Positions 46,525 through 58,603 of a stretch of DNA of 64,000 bases are shown in pieces; the stretch's first letter is position 1, and each line of letters begins with the position of its first letter. The translations under genes and the position numbers were made by a program. The DNA lies in the NCBI RefSeq assembly GCF_021730395.1, contig NC_069364.1:81709501-81773500 (forward strand). The letters are read 5' to 3'. This DNA is from Mercenaria mercenaria. Its lineage: Eukaryota; Mollusca; Bivalvia; Venerida; Veneridae. A model generated the notes under the pieces. It was not told the origin of the DNA. It did no database searches and was given only the letters and a program-made list of their open reading frames with translations.

Positions 46525-49500
46525 ATGTTAAGGAAGATATTTCTTGTAATCGCTTGTCTTTTCTTGCACATGATAACCGCTGGGATGAGCCTCTCATTTG
46601 GCGTTTTATACAGGGAAATGAGGATAGAGTTCGGGTCAAGTCAGTCAGAAGCGGCCTGGATCGCGTCTATTTTCAATGGATTGCTGGGACTTGTAGGTAA
46701 GATTTTGAAAAAAAAATTAAATATAATTTAAAATACAATAGTAACATAACTGAAAGAATGATGTATTTATTAAACAGTTTGAACGTTAATCTTGGAGAAA
46801 AATGTAATATTTATAATTATTATTACATTAAGATGCATTCATGTTTAGTAATGTTTAATTGTTAACTACAGAAAATAAAAATAAGTTAAATGTTTCATTT
46901 AGTAGACTTTTATCACATAATACAATTGTTTTCCTTTATATTAGGCTGATACCCTTTCTTATACATTAATCGCTTATAAATAATTATAAAAAGTGCAAGT
47001 CGTTTTTTAAGTTAGAAGACATAATTTCATTTTTGGAATCCATCAGGAAATCTTGAAATGTCCTATTATATGTATTCGTATCAGGACTCCGTGGCTTTGT
47101 ATCGCCCATGCCGTTGTGGGTTCGAAACATCGCTTGGAAAGTTGATTATTTTCATCATTTAGGAAGTCATCCAGCTGGCTTAGGGAAGGTAGATGGTTCT
47201 ACCTAGGTGCCCGCTCGTGCCTGTAAACACGCCTTGAGGGTAACAATGGAGTTTTGTCTCCACCACCAAAAGCTGAAAAGTTGCTATCAGGCCTATACTT
47301 TACACAACATTAAAATTTGTTTAAACTATGTCATAGTTATGAATTTCACATAACAGGTATTCCACTGAGTTTTATTACTAACAAGATAGGTGAGAGATGG
47401 CCGGCGGTGTGTGGTTCGGTACTTCTATCACTTGGCATGCTGACAAGTATGTTTGCAACCAATATAAGCAATGTGTATGTGACATACGGGTTACTTGCAG
47501 GTAAGAAAGCAATTCTCATAAATATTTTCACAGTTTGCATTTTCACTGTCAACAATCTACATGACATCAATATCGAGTGGGAGAAAAATTTAAAAAGAAG
47601 TTTTAACAGAAACAGTCATTCATTATTTTTTGTCCACCATGAGTGAAGTCATTCACCAACTAAAAAAAAACAATTTCCCTCATTTTAACAAAAACAATCT
47701 TCGAAAAATAAAAAACGTTTTACGTATTTCAGTCAAGAATTACGTAAATTTAAATATTTGATACAGAAGCAGTATACTTAATTAAGACATTACGGAATCA
47801 ATTCCTTCTGAAATGAATTAAATGTAACAACTGTATTTAGGATACCACTTTTATTACTGGACAAATGTATCCCTTTAAAAGGCACCGACGCCCTGATCCA
47901 TCTTTTTTTTTCAATAAATTCCTAAGAACGGCACATTTTCCCTATTTTACCGGAACCAGTATCTTCCCCCAATATCTGAAGAAAATGTCTGGTTACATAT
48001 TATGGAAAGTGAACAAGCTTCCTATAAATACAGAAATTTAATTTGCAAACAACAGCACGTTATATGTAACATATGACTTACACGTTTACATTTACTCAAT
48101 AATATTAAAGTGATACTGCAGAGATAAGAAACTGTCATTTCACCACAATGGCAAAAATTGATAAAATGCATTTCCCGGTAATATCAAAAAGGTGCATCAA
48201 AAAGGTGCATTTTAGGTGACTAGTTAAATCACATATTCAATGCGAATTCCCGAGAATAGAAAATGAGTTTTGGTAAATTTTAACATCATGATTTCTTTAG
48301 ACTGGATAAAAGTTCGTGTATACCTGCGGATTTGTTTTATGTTGGTTTTTGAAGTTATGTCGGCTGAAGTTTCCGTGTCTATGCATATTGGTAAAAAATA
48401 ACCGCCAGTTGAACAATCAGTTGTAAAGAAATTTAATATATGAATTTTATGATGCGATAAAGTACATACTATCGTTCTTTTCAAAATCTAGAACGACAGG
48501 CTACTTTAACGCAATGGTAGAATAAGCAAAACGAGCATAACTATAATATATTAATATCGTATTGAGATATTAGATGTAAAATGATATAGTTTAGCCCAGA
48601 TAATGGACATACTAAATATATTGGGGTTAATTAATCATGCCATGAGACTCAAAATTTGAATAGAAAACAAATAAAAAAGTCAAGACTTCAAGGAAGAGCA
48701 AGATGGGTGTATTAAAGATACGTAAAAGTTTGTCGATGCTCTTTTTGTCATTTATGTACATTACGAACAAAATAGAAAAAGTGGACACTCTACAGGTCGC
48801 TCAACACGACAGTCAGAGTACTAAAGACAAACTTGACCCAAATAATCAGTCTTTTGAAGCATGTCCTGTAATTACTTCAAAGTGCGTCGTCCTAGTTACT
48901 GTTTATGTTGTATCATGCAAAGGTAGAAAATAAAGATGGTAGCAAGGAAAATGTCGCATAATCGCTTTTTCTTTTTTGTTTCAGTTTTTTCTTTCATGGC
49001 AAATTTAGTGGAATGAAGATTGAAGGACATATCGATATGTCCAAAATTTCGCTTCATTGCTTTCCCCCGCTACTTAATATTTTTCTTGTCATTGTCGTCA
49101 TTTTTCTGACGGAAAGTATTTGTATGTCATTTGTATGTATTAAAGTTCCATATTTTTAGTATAAATTATATCATAAAACAAACCGGCGATTAAATAAAAC
49201 TTGAAAAAAAACTTGATCCTCTTCGGATTAGTATCTTATACAAATGACTTCATTACCTCTGTACAATTATTGCCAGGGTTAGGCGCTGGAACGTCACACT
49301 ACTGCGGATATACTGTCCTGACACCTCACTTTGACAACAGATGGCGCCCTGTGGCAATGACTGTCGCTAGTGCTGGAATTCCACTGAGTGCTTTGATATT
49401 ACCGCCTGTCCTAACAATACTGATAGAACAATTTGACTGGAGGAAAGCTTTCATGTTTCTAGCATGCTTATCATTGCTTGGGGTACCAGCAGGTCTTAGT

Positions 49501-52500
49501 TTCTTTCCACCGAAATTACACATAGACTCCGGGACAGAATCAAGTGCTGGTTTGTGTAACAGTTACTTACAATGCGTATCGAGGGATGAAAGCGAGAAAA
49601 GTCTTTCTGTTTCTTATATGCACTTAAACCTTTTTCGTTCCCATCCCTCGATATTATATGAATAAAATATATAACACAATCCTTTTGAAGCAAAGATTGC
49701 ATTAATTTTATGAAGACTTATTTTTTGTTTCATTGTATAGTAAAATCATCTTTCACTATATTTTGATCTTGTATGTAAACAAACACATTTTTATTTGATG
49801 TTTTCATTAAATTTCCTCCATTTTATATTTTCGTACTTTTTTCACTGTGAACATACCAGGTGCAATCAATCACTCTACTAAAGGAGGGTTAAAGGTTACT
49901 GGTTTAGAAATTAAATTCAGCACAAAAGGAACACCGGCAACCACAAGTTAAAAAAATGTTTTTTTTTGTTGAAATATCAAATGCGCATGTCCTGATAGGC
50001 TGTGTTTTATATTATATCTTCTCTTCTTTCTTACAGGCCAACAGAACAGCTGGAAGTTATCTCTATCAAGATGTCTAAAAAACCTTAACTACATGTTATA
50101 TTTTGTGACATCATGTGTAGTATTTCTCGTTGTTTATGCTCCTGCAACATTTTTACCGGACCTTATGCATGAATTCGGTAGAAGTTCCAGTGAGGTGTAT
50201 AGCTGTGTGATGACAATGGGAGCCTGTGACTTGGTTGGTAGATTGCTGTCTGGATTTTTGGTGCACAAGATGCCAAGTAAATTGGCATTAATTCACAGTG
50301 CCGGCATAATGATTCTATGCATGTCATCGGGTCTAATTGCATTATCAAAATCTATTGGAACGTTCGTTATCGTGTCAGCATTTCTTGGTTTAGGGTCAGG
50401 TATGTATAGGCTGCTGTCGTTTACATTTTTAAAAGTTCATTGTGACGTTGTCTTGAGCAATATAACTCGTACATGAAATAAAACCACATGTTTTCTCACA
50501 ATTCTCTTCGAAAAAAACAACACTGCGAATATCCTGAATTTTCTTAAATAACTTTTTCCCCAAAGATTTCAAGTTTACAATATCATCAGCTGAATTTTGA
50601 CCAGAAGCCTGGAAGAACACAAATGCGTCTACTAACTCCATTGCAGGGTTAAACTCCTATACAAAATATTTTCTTTGTTATGTTCTAGATGCATAATAGT
50701 ATATAATATAAAACATGTATAGTTTTGAAATAGTTTTAAAATAACTATTTCTTGTTTTAATTTATGTATTGATGGAAACATTTTAGGTTGTTATGCTGGA
50801 CTACAATTCGTCATGTCAGCTCATTTACTTCCTATAGTAGACGTTAGATTCGGTTATGGCCTTGTTTTGACTTTTGGGGGATTGTCACTTGTAGCTGGGA
50901 TGCCTCTTGCAGGTTTGGTGTCGGTTGCTATGGCAACCATTATGTAATACGCTATACGAACATTGTAAGATCCAATATCTGCACGACTGCTACGTATAAT
51001 AAACTCATTGTTCCTTAAAAAAAAAACAAAAAAAAACTCGCAAATGTAAATGCAAAAGAAAAAGATAAGATGATAAGATTTATGACGATTTTTCGTCCAT
51101 CTGATATAAAGTCTATAGTTTCTAAAGTACATTTTATTTCATATATCAAACAAAATAACACAGCTCATGTGAAATAAACGCATAAATCATTGACAATAGA
51201 CAAAAAGCAACAGAAGGAAATCTTTTTACCTTACATGTACTTTTTCTTTTTTATTATCACAGCAGCGTTGTTTGTGTGGCGGTGCGGCCGTAAAAAGTCT
51301 CCCCGTACATTCAATTAAGACTGTTATGTTTCGATCTTCTCAGATCGTTCAGCACGACCTTTATGTTGTGCTACTGGTACTGTTTAGTTTTTCAGCTTGA
51401 CCATTTCGGCTTGGACGGTTCCAATACTCCTGCTTTCATAGCTTTCGGTATGGATAATCACCCCTTGGATATGGTGCCTGCTTTTTGATTTTTGTCTTTT
51501 GACAGTTTCTGTGATATACAGGCTCCGTAACCTCAGATCCGCTTTGTAAATTGAAGTTCCATTTTGTTTAGTTTTGCCCGTTGTTTTCTCCTTTGGGGCA
51601 AGCCCAAGCCCGCCCACTTAACTCAGTAGGGAGAGCGTTGGTCTACGGACCGCGGGGTCGCAAGTTCGATCCCCGGGCGGGGCGTATGTTCTCCGTGGCG
51701 ATTTGATAAAAGACATTGTGTCTGAAATCATTCGTCCTCCACCTCTGATAATTCATTTGGGAAGGTGGAAGTTACTTGCGGAGAACAGGTTTGTACTGGT
51801 GCAGAATCCAGGAACACTTGTAAGGTTAACTGCCCGCCGCTGCATGACTGAAATACTGTTGAAAAACGGCGTTAAACCCAAAACAAAACGAAAAACATAG
51901 GGCAAGCCCATTATTTTAACTGGGGACCATTCGCCACTTTTCACGGAATTACACACTGGCTAGTGTATCATTGAAGGTTCCATATGTACCGCCGTATGAA
52001 CACATCTCCGGATGTCTCAAATTGTTTTTTCTTTTTTGTACTTGTAACATGTGTAAATGTTGAGTTCTGCTCAAACTGGGGCTAGAGGGCCTGGACAGTA
52101 GCATGCATTTCCACTACCCCATGAACAGGCTCAATCAAACCGAGCCTGCAACATTTTCATTTTTGTCCGGTTGAGCGACCTGCGGAGTTTACACTTTTTT
52201 CTATTCTCTAATGTGTTACGTTATGATTGCCTCGAACATAAATGATTCAAGCAAATTGATAATGAAACAGAAATGCGAAGATTAGCTCTTATGTTGATAT
52301 TATATGTTTATTATCTTTGTATCTTCCTCAGGATTTGTTAGCGATCATTTCAAGACAGAAAGGGGAGCATTTATTTTCTCAAGTATTCTTTTCTTTATTG
52401 GATCTTTGCTTGAACTAATAATTGGAATAAGGGAAATATGTGGACAGAAATCAAGAAAGTCATATGCTATGGAATCTGTGGAAAATACTGCATACGTGGC

Positions 52501-52570
52501 AGATGAAGAGCTTCAAGTTCATAGTAAGAAAAGAGATGATGTTGTCGTTGTTGATTCTTCATATATTTGA
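46525..52570 (+). CDS. SLC16-like monocarboxylate-transporter family protein, copy 2
   Basis: The six coding exons are 46525-46696, 47357-47500, 49277-49549, 50037-50399, 50787-50912 and 52332-52570. They have the same lengths and phase-1 junctions as copy 1, giving 438 residues without a break. About 46 residues differ from copy 1, spread over all exons; examples are SHYCG for LHYCG after TM4 and VVYAPATFLP for VFFAPATFLS in TM7. The D-x3-R pair of TM8 and the GMPLAGFVSD motif are kept. The N-terminal GGWGW-type motif and the TM1 lysine are absent, as in copy 1. An acceptor-like TTTTGTTCAG ends at 46495, 29 bp upstream of the ATG. AATAAA lies 28 bp after the stop. It is a twelve-segment membrane carrier, probably at the plasma membrane, with unknown substrate. 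Confidence 0.9.
47085..47310 (+). mobile_element. SINE in intron 1 of copy 2 (shared with copy 1)
   Basis: GTTGTGGGTTCGAAACATCG, GGCTTAGGGAAGGTAGATGG, TGCCCGCTCGTGCC and AAGCTGAAAAGTTGC lie at the same intronic position as the SINE at 21495-21740. The insertion therefore predates the gene duplication. Confidence 0.75.
51597..51897 (+). mobile_element. tRNA-derived SINE in intron 5 of copy 2
   Basis: The head GCCCGCCCACTTAACTCAGT ... GCAAGTTCGATCCCCGGGCG has a nearly intact acceptor stem (GCCCGCC/GGGCGGG) and an ACG-like anticodon. The body contains CACCTCTGATAATTCATTTG, and the tail is TTGAAAAACGGCGTTAAACC. It is absent from intron 5 of copy 1 (374 bp versus 1419 bp here), so it inserted after duplication or was lost there. 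Confidence 0.85.
52065..52195 (+). repeat. Dispersed repeat, 'CAGGCTC...GAGCCTG' family
   Basis: GGGGCTAGAGGGCCTGGACA, TGCATTTCCACTACC and TGAACAGGCTCAATCAAACC, then GAGCCTGC. It lies in intron 5 of copy 2, next to the SINE. It is the fourth member of this family in the window. Confidence 0.6.
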
Positions 52571-52597
52571 CTGTATAAGATTATATAGGCGAAAAAC

Positions 52598-52603
52598 AAT
52601 AAA
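52598..52603 (+). promoter_or_regulatory. Poly(A) signal of transporter copy 2
   Basis: AATAAA, 28 bp past the stop, with a second AATAAA at 52639-52644. The aligned position in copy 1 reads AATATA. Confidence 0.55.
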
Positions 52604-52649
52604 GAAACTGGACTGCTTATTGTTTCCTCTCGTAGATAAATAAATATAA

Positions 52650-54005
52650 TTATATTACAAACATAGAATTATGATGAAAGAATTAGAAAGTTACTAATAA
52701 AACTGTAATACATGTACGTATGAATTAATAGCTGCAACTTTGTCTATGAATGATAGCAGCATTATATCTCATGCCCAGGAAAACAATAATTCTCTTTTCA
52801 AGCAGACTTAGTTGGTGTCAGGGTTGGGCGGAAGAGGGAGAGGGAGAAGGGGATGGGAGTGTTGGAAAGGAGAGAGGCGGAGTTTGTTGCAAAATTCATG
52901 ACCTGTCGTGGTCTGAGTCTACTTATATTGCTCGGTTGCGTTCTATGCTTCCAAAGGATCGTCTTGTAGGTTTTTTTAAGACTTAACTTTGACTTATTTG
53001 TAACTGTATGGTACAGCCCGCGATAGCAGTCGTAGGTGCAGCACACCTATTTTAAATGTTTGCCTACAGCACACATGACCGAATTTAGGTCATACTCACA
53101 ATCAACAATCCTTGAAATGACCTACATATAGATGACCTTGACCTTCATCCGTCCGTATGAACTGTCAGGATACGAGTTATATGACCTAGGTGTGTGCCTA
53201 CGCCTTTAGTATCTTGAACAATGAAACGGGTCCAATCGCTATGGCGACAAACGATGTAGAATGTCTTTTGTTAAAACGTAGCGCTGGTGAGACCATATAT
53301 ATCTCATATATAATTTTTTTCTCTGGCTATCTTGCCTAAATGATTTTCGTAAATGATTTCATTTATGAGCTAGATAATTTCAGGGATCAGGCAAATCACT
53401 CAATGTTTCAAACTAACAACCTTCAACTAATGATAATCAATTCAAACTCCTATAGGCTGGAGATACTATACTTGACTGGTCTTTTGTTGAAGTTCCCGTC
53501 AGACAATGTCTTTGAATCAACAACATACGAGTCCTATCGCATAGATGTTCAGCCTGTGTCCTCTTAATTGAAGCTGCAACTCCATATGTTTGCCCTCACC
53601 CCTGGATGCTCGGCGCCTATATGCTATCACATATAGCATTCAACTATCATATAGGTATGACCCTGATGTCTTGGCTGTACTTCACCGATCACGCTGAACC
53701 TCGCCTTTTCAACTATCTCAGTAGATTACCAAACTCTGTGTCTCTGCCTCAGCTTTCCGATGCTCAGCCTATATTTGCTATCGTCTATAGCATTCAGCTA
53801 CCGTTAAGGTAAAACTCCTATGCGCTGGTCGTTGTGACAATTCTGCAACAGTTTCTCTTCTTTAGTCTATGAACGTCAAACGTCTTCTTTTAAATAATTT
53901 ATCCATCCTGACAGCGTAGTTGCAATAACTTTCTCATCAAGGTATAGGATAAATTATTAGTTGAATCCTCGGTGTTTCTACATTAATCGCTGGATACGTT
54001 TGTGT
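52650..54005. other. No gene recognised; degenerate repeats
   Basis: 53030-53200 contains GACCTTGACCTTCATCCGTC and TTTAGGTCATACTC, which recur at about 54797-54870 in a roughly 190-bp period style. 53605-53660 and 53758-53815 share GATGCTC(G/A)GC..CTATAT and ATAGCATTCA. No supported exon. Confidence 0.45.
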
Positions 54006-54009
54006 ATGT

Positions 54010-54285
54010 AAGTTTATTTATAGTCGCCACCGGTTACCCATATGGGCGACTCATCCAGAAGACTGTTAGTAATTTTAGTAGGAGGATAGTGCAAGATACA
54101 GAAGACGCTCCATTTCCAGAAGATGCTCGGGTTCTTTAACGTGCCAAGTGTTAAGCACCTATACACGGGACTCTTATCCCAATGTTAGCAATTTTTAGTT
54201 GGAGGAGCGGGGGCTCGAACTCACGACCCCTGGTTTCGTAATCAAACTGTGTTACAACTGGACCACTGCGTCCGCATCTGTTTAC
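54010..54285 (-). mobile_element. tRNA-derived SINE, minus strand
   Basis: On the minus strand the head reads GCGGACGCAGTGGTCCAGTT ... GTCGTGAGTTCGAGCCCCCG. The body has GCTAACATTGGGATAAGAGT, TGGCACGTTAAAGAACCC and a TGGGTAACCGGTGGCGAC end with ATAAATAAACTTAC. It is a different family from the other SINEs here. Confidence 0.75.
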
Positions 54286-54289
54286 CTAT

Positions 54290-55760
54290 TTATACCCTAG
54301 CAGAAGTACGCTTTGATTGGTGCTATTTATAGAACTTGTTTCTGATTGGTTCAAATTTGAACATACTATTTTACAACGAGAACTTGCTCTAACAAATAGT
54401 TGGTTCCCTTTTATCATTGTACATATTGTATATAACAAAATGTGTGATGCTGTGACCCAGCTATCACTGTAATTAATTCAAATCAACCATAAATGACCCA
54501 GATCCTATTATTTACAGCAATTCAACTATAATCATAGCAATGATACCAAGCACTATGTGTGATTAAGTTGTTACGTTCTGACATGAACCAGATTGTCTAC
54601 AGCCCACATTAACGAACCGCCTGCGTTCTAACTCACGCTCAACAATCCCCTTGACAAGACCTACAAACTGACCTGGAAAGAAATGATTTTGACCTTCTTA
54701 TGCCCTTCAACTTCAACTTAAACCCTTAATAAACAACATTTTTGGTCATAATGGTCGTTACTGGCTATTACTCAAGATCGAAAGTAAACTATCAAGATGA
54801 CCTTGACCTTCATTCGTCCATACGCACCAGATTGCGTGAAGCCCATATAAATGACCTGATTTAGGTCATACTCGCACTCAACAATCTTTGTGGCAAGATC
54901 TACAGACTGACCTATATATAAATGACATTGACTCTCATATGACATTCACCTTCAATCTTCAAACCTTATTAAAACAACATTTTTGGAACTGAAATGCATT
55001 AGATATTTTCAAATCTATATAAGCGATGATAAGGAACAAATATTTCCAGTCTTTAGCAAATATTAAATAATATCTGACATATAAAAAAGGGAATAAAATT
55101 CAACATGAAATTAGAAATAAAAGAAGAGAAAATTACCAGGAATAATGGAGTCGAAGGATACATCTTCTCTTAAGGCAGTTCTGCACGTTTGAGAAGCCAT
55201 TGTTTTAAGATTGAAGGTGAACGTCATTTGATGGTCAATGTCATTAATCTAAAACACGTAGATAATGTCTGGATCCGGCGTACGGAAATGAAAATCCGTT
55301 TATGAGTTAACGACAACAGGTGAGTAGATTTATTGGAATGGCAACGTTACTATCTTTCTAAAGGTAGATTTCATACTTCAACTAAGTGTGTTTGACCTAT
55401 TGTCCGGTATGCGTTCTTCGCTGACAGCGGGGAACTGTGAACAACATCTTCATGAGATATACTATTATAAGTGTAATTTCCTTAGAATAGTTTTACTGAG
55501 AATGTAGATAGTAGATACAAAATGCTCAGCATGATGTGTAAATAGCTTTTTGTTGTCAGTTATTGTTATTTAGTCACTATGTTATAGATAGCTTTACACG
55601 AATACTCGGGTACGTATTCCATTATCAAAGTAAAATAAACAAAACAAAAAAAAACCTTGCATTCTATCCGCATTCTGATAATTTGGTCTTTCAAGAATAG
55701 GCTATGAAAGTAACTTCAAAATAAATTATACTAATTTAGTTATATTGGTTATTGGCAAAA
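54290..55760. other. No gene recognised
   Basis: Contains diverged copies of the GACCTTGACCTTCATTCGTC-type repeat (54600-54960). Otherwise AT-rich and featureless. Confidence 0.4.
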
Positions 55761-55764
55761 ACTT

Positions 55765-56024
55765 AAACCATGATGTATGGCAATCGCAGCTTTTCTTTCA
55801 CTGCTCCAAAGCTTTGGAACTCCCTTCCTGTCAAGATCAGGGAAGTCACACGCTAACTGCTTTCAAAAGCCTGCTAAAATCCACTTCTTTGTACAACATT
55901 CTTGATTTTTGTTAATGTGGAATGCATTTTTTGTATGCGTATTTGTTTGTATTGTTTGCAATTTATTATGTAAAGCACTTTTGAACGTGTACATGTACAT
56001 GAAAAGAGTGCTATATAAATGTGG

Positions 56025-56066
<42 letters not shown>
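55765..56066 (+). mobile_element. LINE 3' fragment (CR1/L2-like) with (ATA)n tail
   Basis: The plus strand reads RSFSFTAPKLWNSLPVKIRE, then after a frame change LTAFKSLLKSTSLY. This is the C-terminal signature of CR1/L2-type ORF2 (AP.LWNSLP..IR......FK..LK). The 3' UTR ends AGAGTGCTATATAAATGTGG, followed by an (AAT)n run at 56029-56066. Confidence 0.75.
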
Positions 56067-56067
<1 letters not shown>

Positions 56068-56903
56068 TTCATATGTTCATTACTTCTTTCAAAATCAGGA
56101 TGTCAAAAATTCAAATGCATACAGTTAAGATTTTAGGGTCATTATCGTATCTTGACATTGATAAACTTTAAAAACTTTCCGAGTACTGTTTAACGTTAAA
56201 AAGTCACAAAATTGCATGTGATTTGCTTTCATTATTTGGCAAACTGATACGCAGAATTAAGTGACTGATACAGATGGCAAATGTTCGTCTGACGGACACT
56301 CCGTTATTATTAGGATATAGAATTGTAAATTGATTTTATTTACTAATATATGAAAATGATTACGCGTGTATTTGTATTCCTATTTTCAATAAAATCAGTA
56401 TGTAGACGTGCTTTAATTTTACTAATTCAATAAGATTTTACGACGTTTATATGTAAATACTGTATCTGCAACCATTTGAAATAAGCACATAATTTACTTC
56501 AAGGTACAATCTGTCACGTAACGGAAAAGGGGACATTTTACCCAACTGCATTTAAACGAGTGGAAATAATTCTGCACATTATTCAAAATTTAATTCTGTT
56601 AGCCAATAAAACTTCCCCTACAAACATTTTAACTCATATTTTGCGATTATCTTCAATAAATGCAAACACAAACCTCATCTATCGAATCCATTTGATAGGA
56701 TAATCTGTCCATGCAGGTATTAATTTTCAAGAAAAAATATTTTGAACTTTTAAAGTGATCGCAGGATCCCACTTCAATGCCATTTTTCTGTCAAATATGA
56801 AATGATGTGCTTGCACCTATCAACGGGCCAACTTGCATAAAAAGGAAATTTGTACTTCTAAAGGTAAGTGCGGATCCAATAGTTTGCTATTTCGGGGAGG
56901 GAT

Positions 56904-56911
56904 GCGTGCGT

Positions 56912-56942
<31 letters not shown>

Positions 56943-56946
56943 GGGG
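56904..56946. repeat. (TG)n plus G-run microsatellite
   Basis: GTGCGTGTGTGTG passes into about 22 consecutive G, a likely assembly and replication trouble spot. Possible G-quadruplex. Confidence 0.85.
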
Positions 56947-57089
56947 TTACAGAGAGTTAAAAAAAGGGGTTCGGGGACATGCCCATAGAAACTTGCAAGT
57001 AAAAAGGTGCAACCTGGCATTTATATTTGACATAAATTTAGCATCGAGGAATATTTGACAGAATGTCATCTTTTAACTTTGTAAAAAAG

Positions 57090-58060
57090 ATGACCAAGAT
57101 GACACTTTTTTAAAAATTTGTCCACCACAACAGCAATTATTGCTAAATCTTTAAGAGCGATTTGGCAGAAATGATTAATTTTTGGCATAACAAAACGTAT
57201 GCTCACCTTTGTGACCCCACTCAGATGTGTTGTGGACCGGCAGACTGACGGACAGACGTGGACGAAACGGTACTGTTGGGGGACTCAAGATTTATTTATT
57301 TTAGGTATATTTGATACTGTCATGGTTCATAAGAACATGTGACATAAAATACAAAATAATATCAAATGTGAACATGTAACAACCGGAACACTGGAAATTA
57401 TACAAAGTAACCAGAGAATGAGTAACAATTACATTGTATTCATAATATTTTCTCCTACATTCCAGGATTCCGGACCAAGGCAATTAGCAAAGGTCCAAAA
57501 TCCCTGGGAGAATGACTAGCCTCTGCACAGCCACAACTTGACCGATGATAAACAAATTTATGCATCATTAAATAAATTCTAAAGAAGAAAACTAATGATA
57601 GAAAACTATCTGCAAGTTAACAGTTGTAATTATTTCTTTACAAAACAACGCAAGCTTTTTCAAAAGTGTTTTGTTTCTACTGTCTGTTCATAAGTTCTTC
57701 AAATTTCAATGCATTAGGATATCTATAATGCTTTAATATATTTACGTCTACTGTTTACAAAATGTGTACAATAAAAGAGATAGTGAAATTCATCACCCAA
57801 TTGGTTTGCATCACATAAAGTACATACTCATAAGTTTATATCTACATTGTATATTAAACAATCTACCTTTCTCAATTGGGATCTTCTGATTCATACATCT
57901 AAACTTTAACAAAGCTGAAGAAAGTTGCCAAGGCAGTATGTTAAAATACCCTTCAAATACAAATTCTGACTTAAATATAAGATAGTTTAAACATTTGCTT
58001 AAAGTTTGAACATCACAATTCTAACTTTGAATGAACTGATCTCGAAGTCTAGTGTTAATG
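57090..58060 (-). mobile_element. LINE 3' end, minus strand, copy B
   Basis: Aligned with 39005-39990: the same GTTGTGGACCGGCAGACTGA segment, the same 3' UTR (GTCATGGTTCATAAGAACAT), and the same C-terminal coding part (AATTGGGATCTTCTGATTCA read in reverse). More of its ORF is disrupted than in copy A. It ends near 58060, where the two diverge. Confidence 0.75.
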
Positions 58061-58603
58061 TGAACCAATTAAGAGTGCATTTTCATATTTTTGCTGTCCC
58101 AAGCCTTTATTTTTTGAATGTATGCTACACATGATGTCAACTAGAGCATATAATTGCAGATCAAGACCCAGTCTATATGTAAATATCGTTTTTACTAAAT
58201 TACAAACGGATTTTTATGAAATATTTGACAAAATGTATCCCAAAACAATGTGACATTTCCAGTGTCCTGGCTTTGGGGCTATTTGAAGTACGAGGTCAAA
58301 TGATTATAAACTGGTTATTTAAGACAACGTTTTATCCTTGGTTGGAAAACATACTAATACGCTTGAATAGACTGTAATTGTGATACTTTGATTTTTATAT
58401 ATAATACATGGGTGTCCCTGAATCTCACCTAAGATATGTTAACATATGTTGTGCCCACGAGTCTCGTATAAAGTAATGTCATTTTAACATGAATTATACG
58501 TATATGACATCTGCAGTGGCGATATTGAATGTTTACAATAGTTATAGGAGTAATGACAGTGAGAAGTCAACAATATCAAAATTTCATTGCGTTCATTTTA
58601 CGC

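Noticed and set aside
48703-48933. 76-codon ORF in intron 2 of transporter copy 2
   Set aside because: The aligned intron of copy 1 does not keep the frame, and there is no splice support.
51611-51685. Possible genuine tRNA-Arg gene
   Set aside because: It has a well-paired acceptor stem but is directly fused to a SINE body ending in GTTAAACCC, so it is called a SINE.
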